A stretch of DNA of 64,000 bases from Streptomyces sp. Tue6028 (GCF_002300165.1 NZ_MLCE01000021.1:62001-126000); one strand, 5' to 3'. Counted from the first letter of the stretch, positions 9,755 to 18,601 are shown. The notes: generated by a model not told the origin, from the letters alone. Translations and numbers: made by a program.

Positions 9755-10345
9755 TTAGAAGGGGGGCTCGTCCGAGTAGCCGCCGCCGGAGCCGCCGGAG
9801 CCACCGCCCCAGCCACCACCACCGCCGCCGCCCTGGTTGCCACCGGCGGGAGCGCCGGTCGCCCAGGGGTCGTCGGCGGGAGCGCCGCCCTGCTGCTGGC
9901 CGCCGCCGGAGCCACCGCCCCAGCCGCCGCCCTGCTGGCCGCCGCCACCGCCGCCGCCGTAGCCACCCTGGCCGCCTCGGCCCGTGGTCTTGGTGACCTT
10001 GGCCGTGGCGTTTCGCAGGCTGGCGCCGACTTCCTCGACGTCCAGCTCGTAGACCGTGCGCTTGACGCCCTCACGGTCCTCGTAGGACCGCTGCTTCAGC
10101 CGGCCCTGCACGATGACGCGCATGCCTCGCTGGAGCGACTCGGCGACGTTCTCCGCCGCCTGACGCCAGACCGAGCAGGTCAGGAACAGGCTCTCGCCGT
10201 CCTTCCACTCATTGGTCTGACGGTCGAAGGTGCGGGGGGTGGACGCGACACGGAACTTCGCGACCGCCGCACCGGAAGGGGTGAAGCGCAGCTCGGGGTC
10301 GTCGACAAGATTGCCGACGACCGTGATGACGGTCTCGCCTGCCAT
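9755..10345 (-). CDS. ssb: Single-stranded DNA-binding protein
   Basis: A 196-residue SSB that coats single-stranded DNA at forks and repair sites. Residues 1 to about 110 form the OB fold (MAGETVITVVGNLVDDPELRF, then SLFLTCSVWRQAAENVAESL). A flexible tail follows that is very rich in glycine and glutamine, and it ends in the acidic tip DEPPF that recruits partner enzymes. The glycine-rich tail is coded by simple GGC-type repeats. It is second in the rpsF operon; the start ATG is 77 bases after the rpsF stop. Confidence 0.97.
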   Translation of the reverse strand: MAGETVITVVGNLVDDPELRFTPSGAAVAKFRVASTPRTFDRQTNEWKDGESLFLTCSVWRQAAENVAESLQRGMRVIVQGRLKQRSYEDREGVKRTVYELDVEEVGASLRNATAKVTKTTGRGGQGGYGGGGGGGQQGGGWGGGSGGGQQQGGAPADDPWATGAPAGGNQGGGGGGGWGGGSGGSGGGYSDEPPF

Positions 10346-10422
10346 GGGGAACCTCTCGGCGGGTTTGCTGCTGGCTGCTTGGTGCTGCTACTCGAATCCC
10401 GAGTTCAGCTGAGCGGGAGAGC

Positions 10423-10713
10423 TCAGTGGGTCTCGGGGCGGAGGACCTTGGTCCGGAGGACCGACTCGTTCAGGTTCATCTGGCGGTCGAGCTCCTTGAC
10501 GACCGCAGGCTCGGCCTGCAGGTCGATGACCGAGTAGATGCCCTCGGGCTTCTTCTTGATCTCGTACGCGAGACGACGACGGCCCCAGGTGTCGACCTTC
10601 TCGACCTTTCCGTTGGCCTCACGGACCACGGAGAGGAAGTTCTCGATCAGGGGAGAGACAGCGCGCTCCTCAAGATCGGGGTCGAGGATGACCATCACCT
10701 CGTAGTGACGCAT
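10423..10713 (-). CDS. rpsF: 30S ribosomal protein S6
   Basis: Small-subunit protein S6, 96 residues, partner of S18 in the 30S platform. It starts MRHYEVMVILDPDLEERAV and shows the conserved VDTWGRRRLAYEIKK stretch. The ATG at 10713 follows a very strong ribosome site (AAAGGAGGTGGG); the longer open frame upstream is not coding. It is the first gene of rpsF-ssb-rpsR-rplI. Confidence 0.97.
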   Translation of the reverse strand: MRHYEVMVILDPDLEERAVSPLIENFLSVVREANGKVEKVDTWGRRRLAYEIKKKPEGIYSVIDLQAEPAVVKELDRQMNLNESVLRTKVLRPETH

Positions 10714-11023
10714 GTGGAACCCACCTCCTTTGGACTCAGCGGCCACGGTCGTTCCGTGGCAGGAGGGTTGTGATGCGTACGCAACGGTATCGGCCGCCAC
10801 TGACAATCGGGTGTCCCCGTCGGTGAACCGAACGGAGTACCAGACGCCATCAGTGCTGTGACCTGGGTTTCGACCCGGACACAACCTGGGCAGACACCGG
10901 TGCAGACGGTACAGACTACCTGCACGGCGGCTTCCGGTTGAAATCCGACCGGGGGGACCGTCAGTCTGTACACATCGGGTGTGTAAGGCGCTACGATGCG
11001 CGGCCTTCCGCAGGAGGTGCCAC
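10714..11023. promoter_or_regulatory. Divergent promoter region, rpsF and small membrane protein
   Basis: There is no gene in these 310 bases. For the rightward gene, a candidate -10 element TACGAT lies at 10992-10997. An inverted repeat TACACA (10969-10974) / TGTGTA (10980-10985) sits where the -35 element would be and could be an operator. I could not place the rpsF promoter with confidence. Confidence 0.4.
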
Positions 11024-11344
11024 ATGGCACAGGTATTGCGACCCAACACCACTGGCTCGACCGGATCCCTCTTCGCCACGGACGGCAAGCCTCATCCACT
11101 CCAGGACTCCCTGCTCGCAGTGACCCTGGTGCTCGGAATCACGGCCTTCGTCACGGCGATGTTCGACAGCCTCCATCTGATCAGTTCGTGGGCCGGCCTG
11201 ATCGGCATCCTCACCGGCGCCTACGGGCAGTTCATCTCCGAGACGACGCGTGAGCGGTTCGGCCTGATCCTGGGTCTCGGTGCCTCGGCCGTGGGCTTCT
11301 TCCTCGGCATGGCGCACGGAGGCCTCTTCGGCGGTCTCTTCTGA
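11024..11344 (+). CDS. Small conserved-type membrane protein
   Basis: A 106-residue protein with three hydrophobic segments: LLAVTLVLGITAFVTAMF, LISSWAGLIGILTGAYGQF and FGLILGLGASAVGFFLGM. The N-terminal 25 residues are polar and cytosolic or external. The ATG at 11024 follows a strong ribosome site CAGGAGGTG; the open frame further upstream is excluded by that. I do not recognise a named family. It is rightward, 164 bases before femX, so it could share a transcript with it. Confidence 0.75.
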   Translation: MAQVLRPNTTGSTGSLFATDGKPHPLQDSLLAVTLVLGITAFVTAMFDSLHLISSWAGLIGILTGAYGQFISETTRERFGLILGLGASAVGFFLGMAHGGLFGGLF

Positions 11345-11508
11345 CCCGAACGCCCGTTTTCCCCTGACCCCGGGACCCCCCTCCACACCCTGCCCGGGGC
11401 CCAGGTTCCATACGGCCAGACGGGGCGCTCGCAGGGCGCAGTAGGCTTCGGCGCGAGAGCCGGAGCCCCTGTACCCATGGGGACACACCAGCCCGAGGAG
11501 CGCCCCGA

Positions 11509-12630
11509 ATGAGCCTGACCCTGAGGACCATCAGTCGAGAGCAGCATCTGGCATACATCCAGAGCCTGCCCTCGGCGAGCCACATGCAGGTCCCGGCCTG
11601 GGCAGACGTCAAGGCGGAGTGGCGCTCCGAGAACCTCGGCTGGTTCGACGACCGGACCGGCGAGATGGTCGGAGCGGGGCTGGTGCTCTACCGCCAGCTG
11701 CCCAAGATCAAGCGCTATCTCGCCTATCTCCCCGAGGGCCCGGTCATCAACTGGTTCGCGCCGAACCTCGACGACTGGCTCCAGCCGATGCTCGCGCACC
11801 TCAAGCAGCAGGGCGCCTTCTCCGTGAAGATGGGCCCGCCGGTGATCATCCGGCGCTGGGAGGCCACGTCCATCAAGGGCGGCATCCAGAACCCCGACGT
11901 CAAGCGCCTGCGCGACATCGAGGCCGACTTCATCGAGCCGCGCGCCTTCGAGGTCGCCGACAAGCTGCGCCGCATGGGCTGGCAGCAGGGCGAGGACGGC
12001 GGCGCCGGCTTCGGCGACGTCCAGCCCCGCTATGTCTTCCAGGTGCCGCTCGCGAACCGCTCCCTGGAAGAGGTCCACAAGAACTTCAACCAGCTGTGGC
12101 GCCGCAACATCAAGAAGGCCGAGAAGGCCGGCGTCGAGGTCGTCCAGGGCGGCTACCAGGACCTGGAGGAGTGGCAGCGGCTGTACGAGATCACGGCCGT
12201 GCGCGACCACTTCCGGCCCCGCCCGCTCTCGTACTTCCAGCGCATGTGGACGGCCCTCAACACCGAGGACCCCAACCGTATGCGGCTGTACTTCGCGCGC
12301 CACAACGGCGTGAACCTGTCGGCCGCGACGATGCTCGTCGTCGGCGGGCACGTCTGGTACTCCTACGGTGCCTCGGACAACATCGGCCGTGAGGTCCGGC
12401 CCTCGAACGCGATGCAGTGGCGGATGCTGCGCGACGCGTACGCCCTCGGCGCGACCGTCTACGACCTGCGCGGCATCTCCGACTCCCTGGACGAGACCGA
12501 CCACCTCTTCGGCCTCATCCAGTTCAAGGTGGGCACCGGCGGCCAGGCCGCGGAGTATCTCGGGGAGTGGGACTTCCCCCTCAACAAGCTGCTCCACAAG
12601 GCGCTCGACATCTACATGTCGCGCCGCTGA
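11509..12630 (+). CDS. femX: FemX-type peptidoglycan bridge aminoacyltransferase
   Basis: FemX/FemA/FemB (FemABX) enzyme of 373 residues that transfers an amino acid, glycine in Streptomyces, from aminoacyl-tRNA to the stem peptide of the cell wall precursor lipid II at the membrane. Family features seen: SASHMQVPAWADVKAEW at the N-terminus, KSSLEEVHKNFNQLWRRNIKKAEK-like central helix and the end YDLRGISDSLDETDHLFGLIQFKVGTGG. The ribosome site GAGGAG precedes the ATG. A racemase-fold gene follows 128 bases downstream. The S. coelicolor femX lies in the same neighbourhood, which supports the name. Confidence 0.88.
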   Translation: MSLTLRTISREQHLAYIQSLPSASHMQVPAWADVKAEWRSENLGWFDDRTGEMVGAGLVLYRQLPKIKRYLAYLPEGPVINWFAPNLDDWLQPMLAHLKQQGAFSVKMGPPVIIRRWEATSIKGGIQNPDVKRLRDIEADFIEPRAFEVADKLRRMGWQQGEDGGAGFGDVQPRYVFQVPLANRSLEEVHKNFNQLWRRNIKKAEKAGVEVVQGGYQDLEEWQRLYEITAVRDHFRPRPLSYFQRMWTALNTEDPNRMRLYFARHNGVNLSAATMLVVGGHVWYSYGASDNIGREVRPSNAMQWRMLRDAYALGATVYDLRGISDSLDETDHLFGLIQFKVGTGGQAAEYLGEWDFPLNKLLHKALDIYMSRR

Positions 12631-12758
12631 ACCGGCCCGGGCCACCCGCCGAGCCGCATTTCCGGCACGGCGTCGCCCCCCAGGTCCGGCGGATCCGCCA
12701 CAATTTCCTTTCATACCTCTGATACACCGCAGCCACGAGAAAGGTTCCGGGACCGGCC

Positions 12759-13790
12759 ATGGCGCTCACGCTCTACGTCGACACCGCGCGCTGGCGGGCA
12801 CACCACAAGCACGTGTCCGAGCAGTTTCCGGGGCTGGTCCCCGTCTGCAAGGGCAACGGCTACGGCTTCGGCCACGAGCGGCTCGCGGACGAGGCCACGC
12901 GCCTCGGCTCGGACATCCTCGCGGTCGGCACCACCTACGAGGCTGCCCGGATCAAGGACTGGTTCGGTGGCGACCTGCTGGTGCTGACGCCGTTCAGGCG
13001 GGGCGAGGAGCCCGTGCCGCTGCCCGACCGCGTCATCCGCTCCGTATCGTCCGTGGACGGCGTGTACGGCCTTGTGGGGGCCCGTGTCGTCATCGAGGTC
13101 ATGTCCTCGATGAAGCGCCACGGCGTCAGCGAGCAGGACCTGCCCCATCTGCACGCCGCCATAGAGAACGTCCGGCTGGAGGGCTTCGCCATCCACCTGC
13201 CGCTCGACCGCACCGACGGCTCGGACGCCGTCGAGGAGGTCATCGGCTGGATGGACCGCCTGCGTGCCGCCCGGCTGCCGCTGCACACGATGTTCGTCAG
13301 CCACCTCAAGGCCGAGGAACTCGCGCGGCTCCAGCAGCAGTTCCCGCAGACCCACTTCCGGGCCCGGATCGGCACGCGGCTGTGGCTGGGCGACCACGAG
13401 GCCACCGAGTACCGCGGAGCCGTCCTGGACGTCACGAGGGTCTCCAAGGGCGACCGCTTCGGCTACCGGCAGCAGAAGACGGCCTCGGACGGCTGGCTGG
13501 TCGTCGTGGCCGGCGGTACGTCGCACGGCGTGGGCCTGGAGGCCCCGAAGGCGCTGCACGGCGTCATGCCGCGCGCCAAGGGCGTCGCACGCGCCGGCCT
13601 CGCGACGGTCAACCGGAACCTTTCTCCGTTCGTCTGGGCGGGCAAGCAGCGCTGGTTCGCCGAGCCGCCGCACATGCAGGTGTCGATCCTTTTCGTGCCG
13701 TCGGACGCCACGGAACCGAAGGTGGGCGACGAACTGGTGGCGCATCTGCGGCACACCACCACGCAGTTCGACCGCATCGTCGAGCGCTGA
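12759..13790 (+). CDS. Alanine racemase-fold PLP protein, probably atypical
   Basis: A 343-residue protein with the alanine racemase N-terminal barrel. The PLP lysine motif is VCKGNGYGFG (K near residue 30), matching VxKxxAYGHG of Alr, and barrel strands follow (RVVIEVMSSMKRHGV, AIHLPLDRTDG). In true Alr the second domain carries GYADG with the catalytic tyrosine; here the matching place, after KGDRFGYRQQK, reads VVAGGTSHGVG and I see no tyrosine. The protein is also shorter than Alr. It follows femX in the same direction, so a role in wall precursor or amino-acid supply is possible. Racemase activity is doubtful. Confidence 0.75.
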   Translation: MALTLYVDTARWRAHHKHVSEQFPGLVPVCKGNGYGFGHERLADEATRLGSDILAVGTTYEAARIKDWFGGDLLVLTPFRRGEEPVPLPDRVIRSVSSVDGVYGLVGARVVIEVMSSMKRHGVSEQDLPHLHAAIENVRLEGFAIHLPLDRTDGSDAVEEVIGWMDRLRAARLPLHTMFVSHLKAEELARLQQQFPQTHFRARIGTRLWLGDHEATEYRGAVLDVTRVSKGDRFGYRQQKTASDGWLVVVAGGTSHGVGLEAPKALHGVMPRAKGVARAGLATVNRNLSPFVWAGKQRWFAEPPHMQVSILFVPSDATEPKVGDELVAHLRHTTTQFDRIVER

Positions 13791-13820
13791 GCCCGGGGTT
13801 CCACCGGATCGCAGCAGCAG

Positions 13821-13854
13821 AAAGGCCGTACACGGGTCTCCGTGTACGGCCTTT
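13821..13854. terminator. Bidirectional hairpin terminator
   Basis: Perfect 15-bp inverted repeat AAAGGCCGTACACGG (13821-13835) and its complement (13840-13854) around GTCT, with A and T runs on both sides. It separates the convergent racemase-fold and GT87-type genes. Confidence 0.88.
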
Positions 13855-13881
13855 TGCCTGGCCTCTCTACGCCGTGTTCGC

Positions 13882-15387
13882 TCAGGGCGAACCGTCACCT
13901 GCCGGTGCGGGGTGGCTGCCCCACTCGACCTGAGGCCCCTCGAAGTGCGCCGCATGCCGCGGCGGATGGGCCGCCGCACCGAGGACGAAGACATCCTCGG
14001 ACTCGTCCAGCACACCGCCCGAGGGATCGTCGTCGCCCGCCCGGCGAACCGGGTCGCGCTCCGGCATGAAGATGTCGCGGACCACCACGGCGCAGAGGTA
14101 CAAGGTCCCCACCAAGTGGACGAGGATGGCGACTTGGTACCCGTCCGTCGGCAGGCCCTTGTGGGCGTCACCACTGGTCGTGTACGCGAGGTACAGCCAG
14201 ATCCCCAGGAAGTACGTGACCTCGCACGCCTGCCAGATCAGGAAGTCCCGCCAGCGCGGCCGGGCCAGCGCGGCGAGCGGAACCAGCCACAGCACGTACT
14301 GCGGCGAGTAGACCTTGTTGGTGAGGATGAAGACCGCGACGATCAGGAAGGCGAGCTGGGCGAAGCGGGGTCGTCGCGGGGCGGTGAGCGTGAGGACGGT
14401 CAGTCCCACACAGGCGAGCACCATCATGACCAGCGCCCAGTTGTTCGCTGCGTCGGGGGTGATCGTGATCTTCAGCCACTGCGAGATGAACAGGAAGACC
14501 GAGCCGAAGTCGACGCCGCGGTCGTGGCTGAAGCTGTAGAACTTCGCCCACCCTTCCGGGGCGAAGTACATGACCGGAAGGTTCACCACGAGCCAGGCTC
14601 CCACGGCACCGAGCAGGGCCGTGCCGAACTCGCGCCACCTGCCGGCCCGCCAGCAGAGCAGGAAGAGCGGCCCCAGCACCAGGAAGGGGTAGAACTTCGC
14701 GGCCGTGGCGAGCCCGATCAGCACACCGAACGCCAGTACGCGGCCCCGTGACCACATCAGCATCGCGGCGGCCAGCAGGGCGACGGCGAGGAGATCCCAG
14801 TTGATGGTGGCCGTGAGGGCGAAGGCGGGCGCCAGAGCGACCAGGAGGCCGTCCCACGGGCGTCGGCGGTGGGTGCGGGCGGTGCAGACGGCGATGACCG
14901 CCGCGCACACCATCAGCATCCCGGCGTTGACCATCCAGTAGATCTGTTCCTGGTGCTGGATGCTCCCGCCGCCGGGCGTGAGCCAGGCCGCGACCTCCAT
15001 GAAGACTCCGGTCAGCACCGGGTACTCGAGGTACTGCATGTCGCCGGGGATCTTGTCGAAGTACGGCACGAGCCCGTCGGCGAAGCCCCGCCCCTGATAG
15101 AGGTGCGGGATGTCCGAGTAGCACGCGTGCGTGTACTGCGAGCTGGCGCCGAAGAACCAGGCACCGTCGTAGCAGGGCAGCTTCTGCACCATGCCGAGGG
15201 CGAACATGCCGATCGCCACGAGCGCGATCACGCGCACGGGCGTCCACCAGGACGTGCCGAGCAGGGCTCGGCGTCCGATCGGGCCGCCGAACAGCTCGCT
15301 GCCGTTCGCAGCGACCCCGTCCTCCCTGGTCGGCCGTACCAGCTCCGGCTCGTGCGCGCTCGTTCGCGTCGTCTCTGCACTGGGCAT
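13882..15387 (-). CDS. GT87/DUF2029-like integral membrane glycosyltransferase
   Basis: An integral membrane protein of about 501 residues with ten or more hydrophobic segments. The pattern fits glycosyltransferase family 87 (polyprenyl-phosphate-mannose-dependent mannosyltransferases): YFDKIPGDMQYLEYPVLTGVFMEVAAW, AKFYPFLVLGPLFLL, and VYSPQYVLWLVPL. An acidic pair in an early periplasmic loop would be catalytic in that family. The ATG at 15387 is slightly downstream of another in-frame ATG at 15396. Acceptor sugar or lipid is unknown. It is codirectional with the PBP gene but is separated from it by a hairpin and two parS sites. Confidence 0.75.
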   Translation of the reverse strand: MPSAETTRTSAHEPELVRPTREDGVAANGSELFGGPIGRRALLGTSWWTPVRVIALVAIGMFALGMVQKLPCYDGAWFFGASSQYTHACYSDIPHLYQGRGFADGLVPYFDKIPGDMQYLEYPVLTGVFMEVAAWLTPGGGSIQHQEQIYWMVNAGMLMVCAAVIAVCTARTHRRRPWDGLLVALAPAFALTATINWDLLAVALLAAAMLMWSRGRVLAFGVLIGLATAAKFYPFLVLGPLFLLCWRAGRWREFGTALLGAVGAWLVVNLPVMYFAPEGWAKFYSFSHDRGVDFGSVFLFISQWLKITITPDAANNWALVMMVLACVGLTVLTLTAPRRPRFAQLAFLIVAVFILTNKVYSPQYVLWLVPLAALARPRWRDFLIWQACEVTYFLGIWLYLAYTTSGDAHKGLPTDGYQVAILVHLVGTLYLCAVVVRDIFMPERDPVRRAGDDDPSGGVLDESEDVFVLGAAAHPPRHAAHFEGPQVEWGSHPAPAGDGSP

Positions 15388-15421
15388 GCCGCACATCCTG
15401 CCGTACGAGTCTGGGAATACG

Positions 15422-15460
15422 CCGAGGGCCGCCGCACCTGGTGGGGTGCGGCGGCCCTCG
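15422..15460 (-). terminator. GC-rich hairpin before parS pair, upstream of the GT87-type gene
   Basis: Inverted repeat of about 16 bp, CGAGGGCCGCCGCACC pairing with GGTGCGGCGGCCCTCG, directly abutting parS site 4. It lies between the PBP stop codon (15507) and the start of the next leftward gene (15387), so it is placed to end the PBP transcript. Confidence 0.7.
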
Positions 15461-15473
15461 TTTCACGTGAAAC
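15460..15473. other. parS: parS site 4 (perfect)
   Basis: Exact GTTTCACGTGAAAC, directly next to a strong hairpin and 19 bases centre-to-centre from site 5. Confidence 0.95.
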
Positions 15474-15478
15474 GGTGT

Positions 15479-15492
15479 GTTTCACGTGAAAC
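15479..15492. other. parS: parS site 5 (perfect)
   Basis: Exact GTTTCACGTGAAAC; second of a tandem pair, 14 bases past the PBP gene's stop codon. Confidence 0.95.
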
Positions 15493-15506
15493 AGACTGGC
15501 TGGCGG

Positions 15507-18227
15507 CTAGCCGTTCGGTCCTCCGAAGATTCCTCCACTGCCGTTGCCATTGCCGTTGCCTCTGGAGCTCCCTGTTGTGGTCGTCTCCGTCGGTGTGGAT
15601 GTGACGCCCCCGTCGGTGCCACCGGTGTCGGTGCCGCCGGTGTCCGTCCCGCCGGTGTTGTTGCAGTTCCAGTCGAACTTGTTGCAGGTCTCACTCGTCG
15701 AGGGCGAGGGAGACGTCACGGTCTCGCTGGGGGTCGGGGTCGGAGTCGGGCTCTCCACCGTGCTCTCGGTGGCCGACGGGGTGACGCTCGGGCTCGGGAC
15801 GTCGTTGAGGACCGTGCCGATCTCCTCGGGCTTCGGGAACGGAATCGCCTTCTGGCCCTTCAGCGCCTGCTCCATGTAGTCGCGCCAGATCTGCGACGGG
15901 AACGAGGCACCGTGAATAGTCTTCTCGCCACCGGTGCCGTACATCTGGAGGAACTGGCGGTTCTTGTTCGACGCGTCGTCGTCCAGGCGGTACATGCCGA
16001 TCGCGGTCGACAGCTGGGGCGTGTACCCGACGAACCAGGCGGACTTGTTGCCGTCGGTAGTACCGGTCTTACCGGCCACCTCGCGGCCCGTCAGCTGGGC
16101 GTTGGTACCGGTTCCCTTCTCGACCACGGTCTTCAGGACGTCGGTGACGTTGTCGGCCACCTTCTCGGTGAAGGCCTGCTTCGTCTTCGCGATCTCAGAG
16201 TGCTGGAAGACCTTGCCGTCCTTGTTGGTGATCTTCTCGACCGAGTACGGGTCACGCTGCTTGCCGCTGGCGGCGAAGGTGGCGTACGAGCCCGCCATGC
16301 GGATGGCGCTCGGCGAGGAGGTACCCAGCGAGAACGACGGGTAGTTGGAGCTGGCCAGACTCGACTTCAGGATGCCGGCGTCCAGGACGGCCTCCTTGAC
16401 CTTGTCCAGGCCGACGTCCATGCCCAGCTGGACGTACGCGGAGTTCACCGACTCCCGCATCGCCTCACGCAGGTCGATCTTGTAGCTCGGCGGGTTGTAC
16501 GACTGATTGCCGTCGTTCCGCTGGAGCCACTCCTTGCCCTTGTCGTCCATCCAGACCTGGCGGTCGTAGTCCCGGATCTTCAGCTTGTTCTTGCCGCTGT
16601 AGAGACTCTTCGGAGAGACGATGGTTCGCTCGTCCTGCGCCTGGACCTGGTCGCCGTCGGGATCACGGGCACCCCAGGACATGGCCGCCGCCAGCACGAA
16701 CGGCTTGAACGTCGAACCCACCTGGGCACCGGTCTGGTCGGCGTTGTTGGTGAAGTGCTTGGTCGCGTCCTCACCGCCGTAGATGGCCTTGATCGCGCCG
16801 GTGTCCGGGTCGACGGAGGCCCCGCCGAACTGGACGTGCGTGTCCGTCTTCGGACGCTGCTTGGGCTTGATGTTGGCCTTCTGGACCTTCGACACGGCCG
16901 CGGTGAGCGCGTTGACCTTCTTCTTGTCGAAGGTCGTGTGGATCGAGTAGCCACCCCGCTGGAGCTGGCTGGCCGTGATGTCCGTGTTGTTGATGATGTA
17001 GCCCTTGGCGAGGTCGACGAGATAGCCGACCTGGCCGCTGAGCCGGGTGTTGGACCGCGGGTTCTTCCACTTGGGCAGGTCCTTGTACTTGTTGCGATCA
17101 GCGAGGCTCAGGTGGCCGTACTCGACCTCCTTGTCCAAGGTGTCCGCCCACTGGGCCCTGAGCCGCCTCGTGTTGTCCTCGGGCTTGGCCGCGGGGTCGA
17201 CCTCGGTCGCGCCCGCCGGGTCGTAGTACGTGGCGCCCTTGAGGACCGCCGAGAGGAAGGCGCACTCGCTCGCGTTCAGGTCGACGGCGTCCTTGTTGAA
17301 GTACGCCCGCGCGGCTGCCTGGATGCCGTAGGCACCGCGACCGTAGTACGCGGAGTTCAGGTAGCCGGCCATGATGTCGTCCTTGTCGACCGTGGCGCCT
17401 ACCTTGATCGCGACGAAGAGCTCCTTGAACTTTCGCGAGACCGTCTGCGACTGGTCGTCCAGCATCGCGTTCTTGACGTACTGCTGGGTGATGGTCGAGC
17501 CACCCTGGGTCTGGCCGCCCTTGGCCATGTTGAACAGGGCGCGCGCGATGCCCTTGGGGTCGATGCCGCTGTCGGTCTCGAAGGTCTTGTTCTCCTGCGA
17601 GATGACGGCGTACCGCATCGCCTCGGGGATCTGGTCGTAGTTGATGATCTGCCGGTTCGTCTCACCACCGGTGGCGACCATCTCCGTGCCGTCGGCCCAG
17701 TAGTAGACGTTGTTCTGCGCCGTGGCGGTGTCGGCGACCTTGGGCACGGACACCATCGCGTACGCGATACCGGCCACCGCGACCAGGCTGCCGCAGAAGC
17801 CGATGAACAGCCCGGTGACGAGCTTCCATGACGGCACCCAGCGTGCCGCGCCGTACTTGCCGGCACGCGGGTAGTCGATGATGCGCTTCTTGGCGGGCAC
17901 GGGAGCGCGGCCACGGCCGCGTCCGGGGCCGTTCGGCCCCGCGGGGCCACCGCGTCGGCCGCCACCGCCTCCGGGGCCTCGCCCGGCGCCGTCGGCCGCT
18001 CTGCGTCGGCCTCCGCCACCACTACTACTTCGCTGTGCGGCCCGCCGGGCCTCGGCACGGCTGGCGAACGGGCGCTCTTCACCCCCCGAACCATAGGAAT
18101 CGGAAGGAGACCCGGTGGCGCCTCGCGGTGCCGCACGGCGGCCCTCGGACGGGCCGGGCTGGCCGCGTCGGGCCGCGGCACGTCCGCCGCCCTGCGGCTG
18201 CGGCGGTTTGCGACGGTGCTCGCTCAT
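15507..18227 (-). CDS. Class A penicillin-binding protein (transglycosylase/transpeptidase)
   Basis: Bifunctional peptidoglycan synthase of 906 residues, anchored in the membrane. A cytosolic N-terminus of about 140 residues rich in Arg, Gly, Pro and Ser is followed by one membrane segment (LVTGLFIGFCGSLVAVAGIAYAMV). The GT51 domain shows ISQENKTFETDSGID and GGSTITQQYVKN. The transpeptidase domain shows STFKPF (nucleophile serine), SVNSAY (SxN) and KTGTTDGNKSAWFVGY (KTG). The C-terminal 100 residues are a low-complexity Thr/Pro/Ser/Gly tail ending GGIFGGPNG. The ATG at 18227 was chosen because the basic tail starts there. It polymerises and crosslinks the wall. Confidence 0.93.
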   Translation of the reverse strand: MSEHRRKPPQPQGGGRAAARRGQPGPSEGRRAAPRGATGSPSDSYGSGGEERPFASRAEARRAAQRSSSGGGGRRRAADGAGRGPGGGGGRRGGPAGPNGPGRGRGRAPVPAKKRIIDYPRAGKYGAARWVPSWKLVTGLFIGFCGSLVAVAGIAYAMVSVPKVADTATAQNNVYYWADGTEMVATGGETNRQIINYDQIPEAMRYAVISQENKTFETDSGIDPKGIARALFNMAKGGQTQGGSTITQQYVKNAMLDDQSQTVSRKFKELFVAIKVGATVDKDDIMAGYLNSAYYGRGAYGIQAAARAYFNKDAVDLNASECAFLSAVLKGATYYDPAGATEVDPAAKPEDNTRRLRAQWADTLDKEVEYGHLSLADRNKYKDLPKWKNPRSNTRLSGQVGYLVDLAKGYIINNTDITASQLQRGGYSIHTTFDKKKVNALTAAVSKVQKANIKPKQRPKTDTHVQFGGASVDPDTGAIKAIYGGEDATKHFTNNADQTGAQVGSTFKPFVLAAAMSWGARDPDGDQVQAQDERTIVSPKSLYSGKNKLKIRDYDRQVWMDDKGKEWLQRNDGNQSYNPPSYKIDLREAMRESVNSAYVQLGMDVGLDKVKEAVLDAGILKSSLASSNYPSFSLGTSSPSAIRMAGSYATFAASGKQRDPYSVEKITNKDGKVFQHSEIAKTKQAFTEKVADNVTDVLKTVVEKGTGTNAQLTGREVAGKTGTTDGNKSAWFVGYTPQLSTAIGMYRLDDDASNKNRQFLQMYGTGGEKTIHGASFPSQIWRDYMEQALKGQKAIPFPKPEEIGTVLNDVPSPSVTPSATESTVESPTPTPTPSETVTSPSPSTSETCNKFDWNCNNTGGTDTGGTDTGGTDGGVTSTPTETTTTGSSRGNGNGNGSGGIFGGPNG

Positions 18228-18526
18228 CGAACGATTACTCCTCGGGCAGGCGCACCCTTGCGCGCCTGGAAACGGCGGCTGGTTTCCGGTCCCCCCGAAG
18301 TACGGATGTGGTCGTTTGTGCATTCACCCGTACTGCACCAAAGACGATGACGCCCTCAGGTGTCACTCGGTTCCCGGTGGTGTGCATGCCGCACAGACTA
18401 CGCACCGTCAAAACCCACCTAGGTTCGAAGTTCACCTCAAATCAGGCAACTCGCTTCGTATGAATCGGTGATGTGACGCCGTTCACCGTGACCCCTCTTG
18501 TCGCATCCGGATGGTCGTTCTATCGT

Positions 18527-18553
18527 GCTGATGTATCGAGTCGATACATCAGC
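18527..18553. promoter_or_regulatory. Candidate PadR operator
   Basis: Perfect inverted repeat: GCTGATGTATCGA (18527-18539), one G, TCGATACATCAGC (18541-18553). It contains ATGT and ACAT arms 11 bases apart, close to known PadR operators, and lies 49 bases upstream of the padR start. Autoregulation of padR is likely, and the ino1 gene downstream may be included. Confidence 0.7.
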
Positions 18554-18573
18554 GCGGCATAAAGGCCGCGCTG
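18550..18573 (+). promoter_or_regulatory. Hairpin between operator and padR ribosome site
   Basis: CAGCGCGGC (18550-18558) pairs with GCCGCGCTG (18565-18573) around ATAAAG. It overlaps the last bases of the palindrome and ends just before the GGGGAGGAGG ribosome site, so it may be a leader structure or extra protein site. Confidence 0.4.
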
Positions 18574-18601
18574 ACGGGTGACGACAGGGGAGGAGGCGAC
18601 G

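Larger units (their letters stand above)
18228..18601. promoter_or_regulatory. PBP/padR divergent intergenic region
   Basis: No gene is seen in these 374 bases. The padR-proximal end holds a perfect palindrome (18527-18553) and a hairpin (18550-18573), listed separately. The PBP promoter could not be placed. Confidence 0.5.

Noticed and set aside
15477..17831. A rightward open frame starting MFHVKQ opposite the PBP gene
   Set aside because: The start is created by the parS sequence itself (ATGTTTCACGTGAAAC). The rest is antisense to an obvious penicillin-binding protein.
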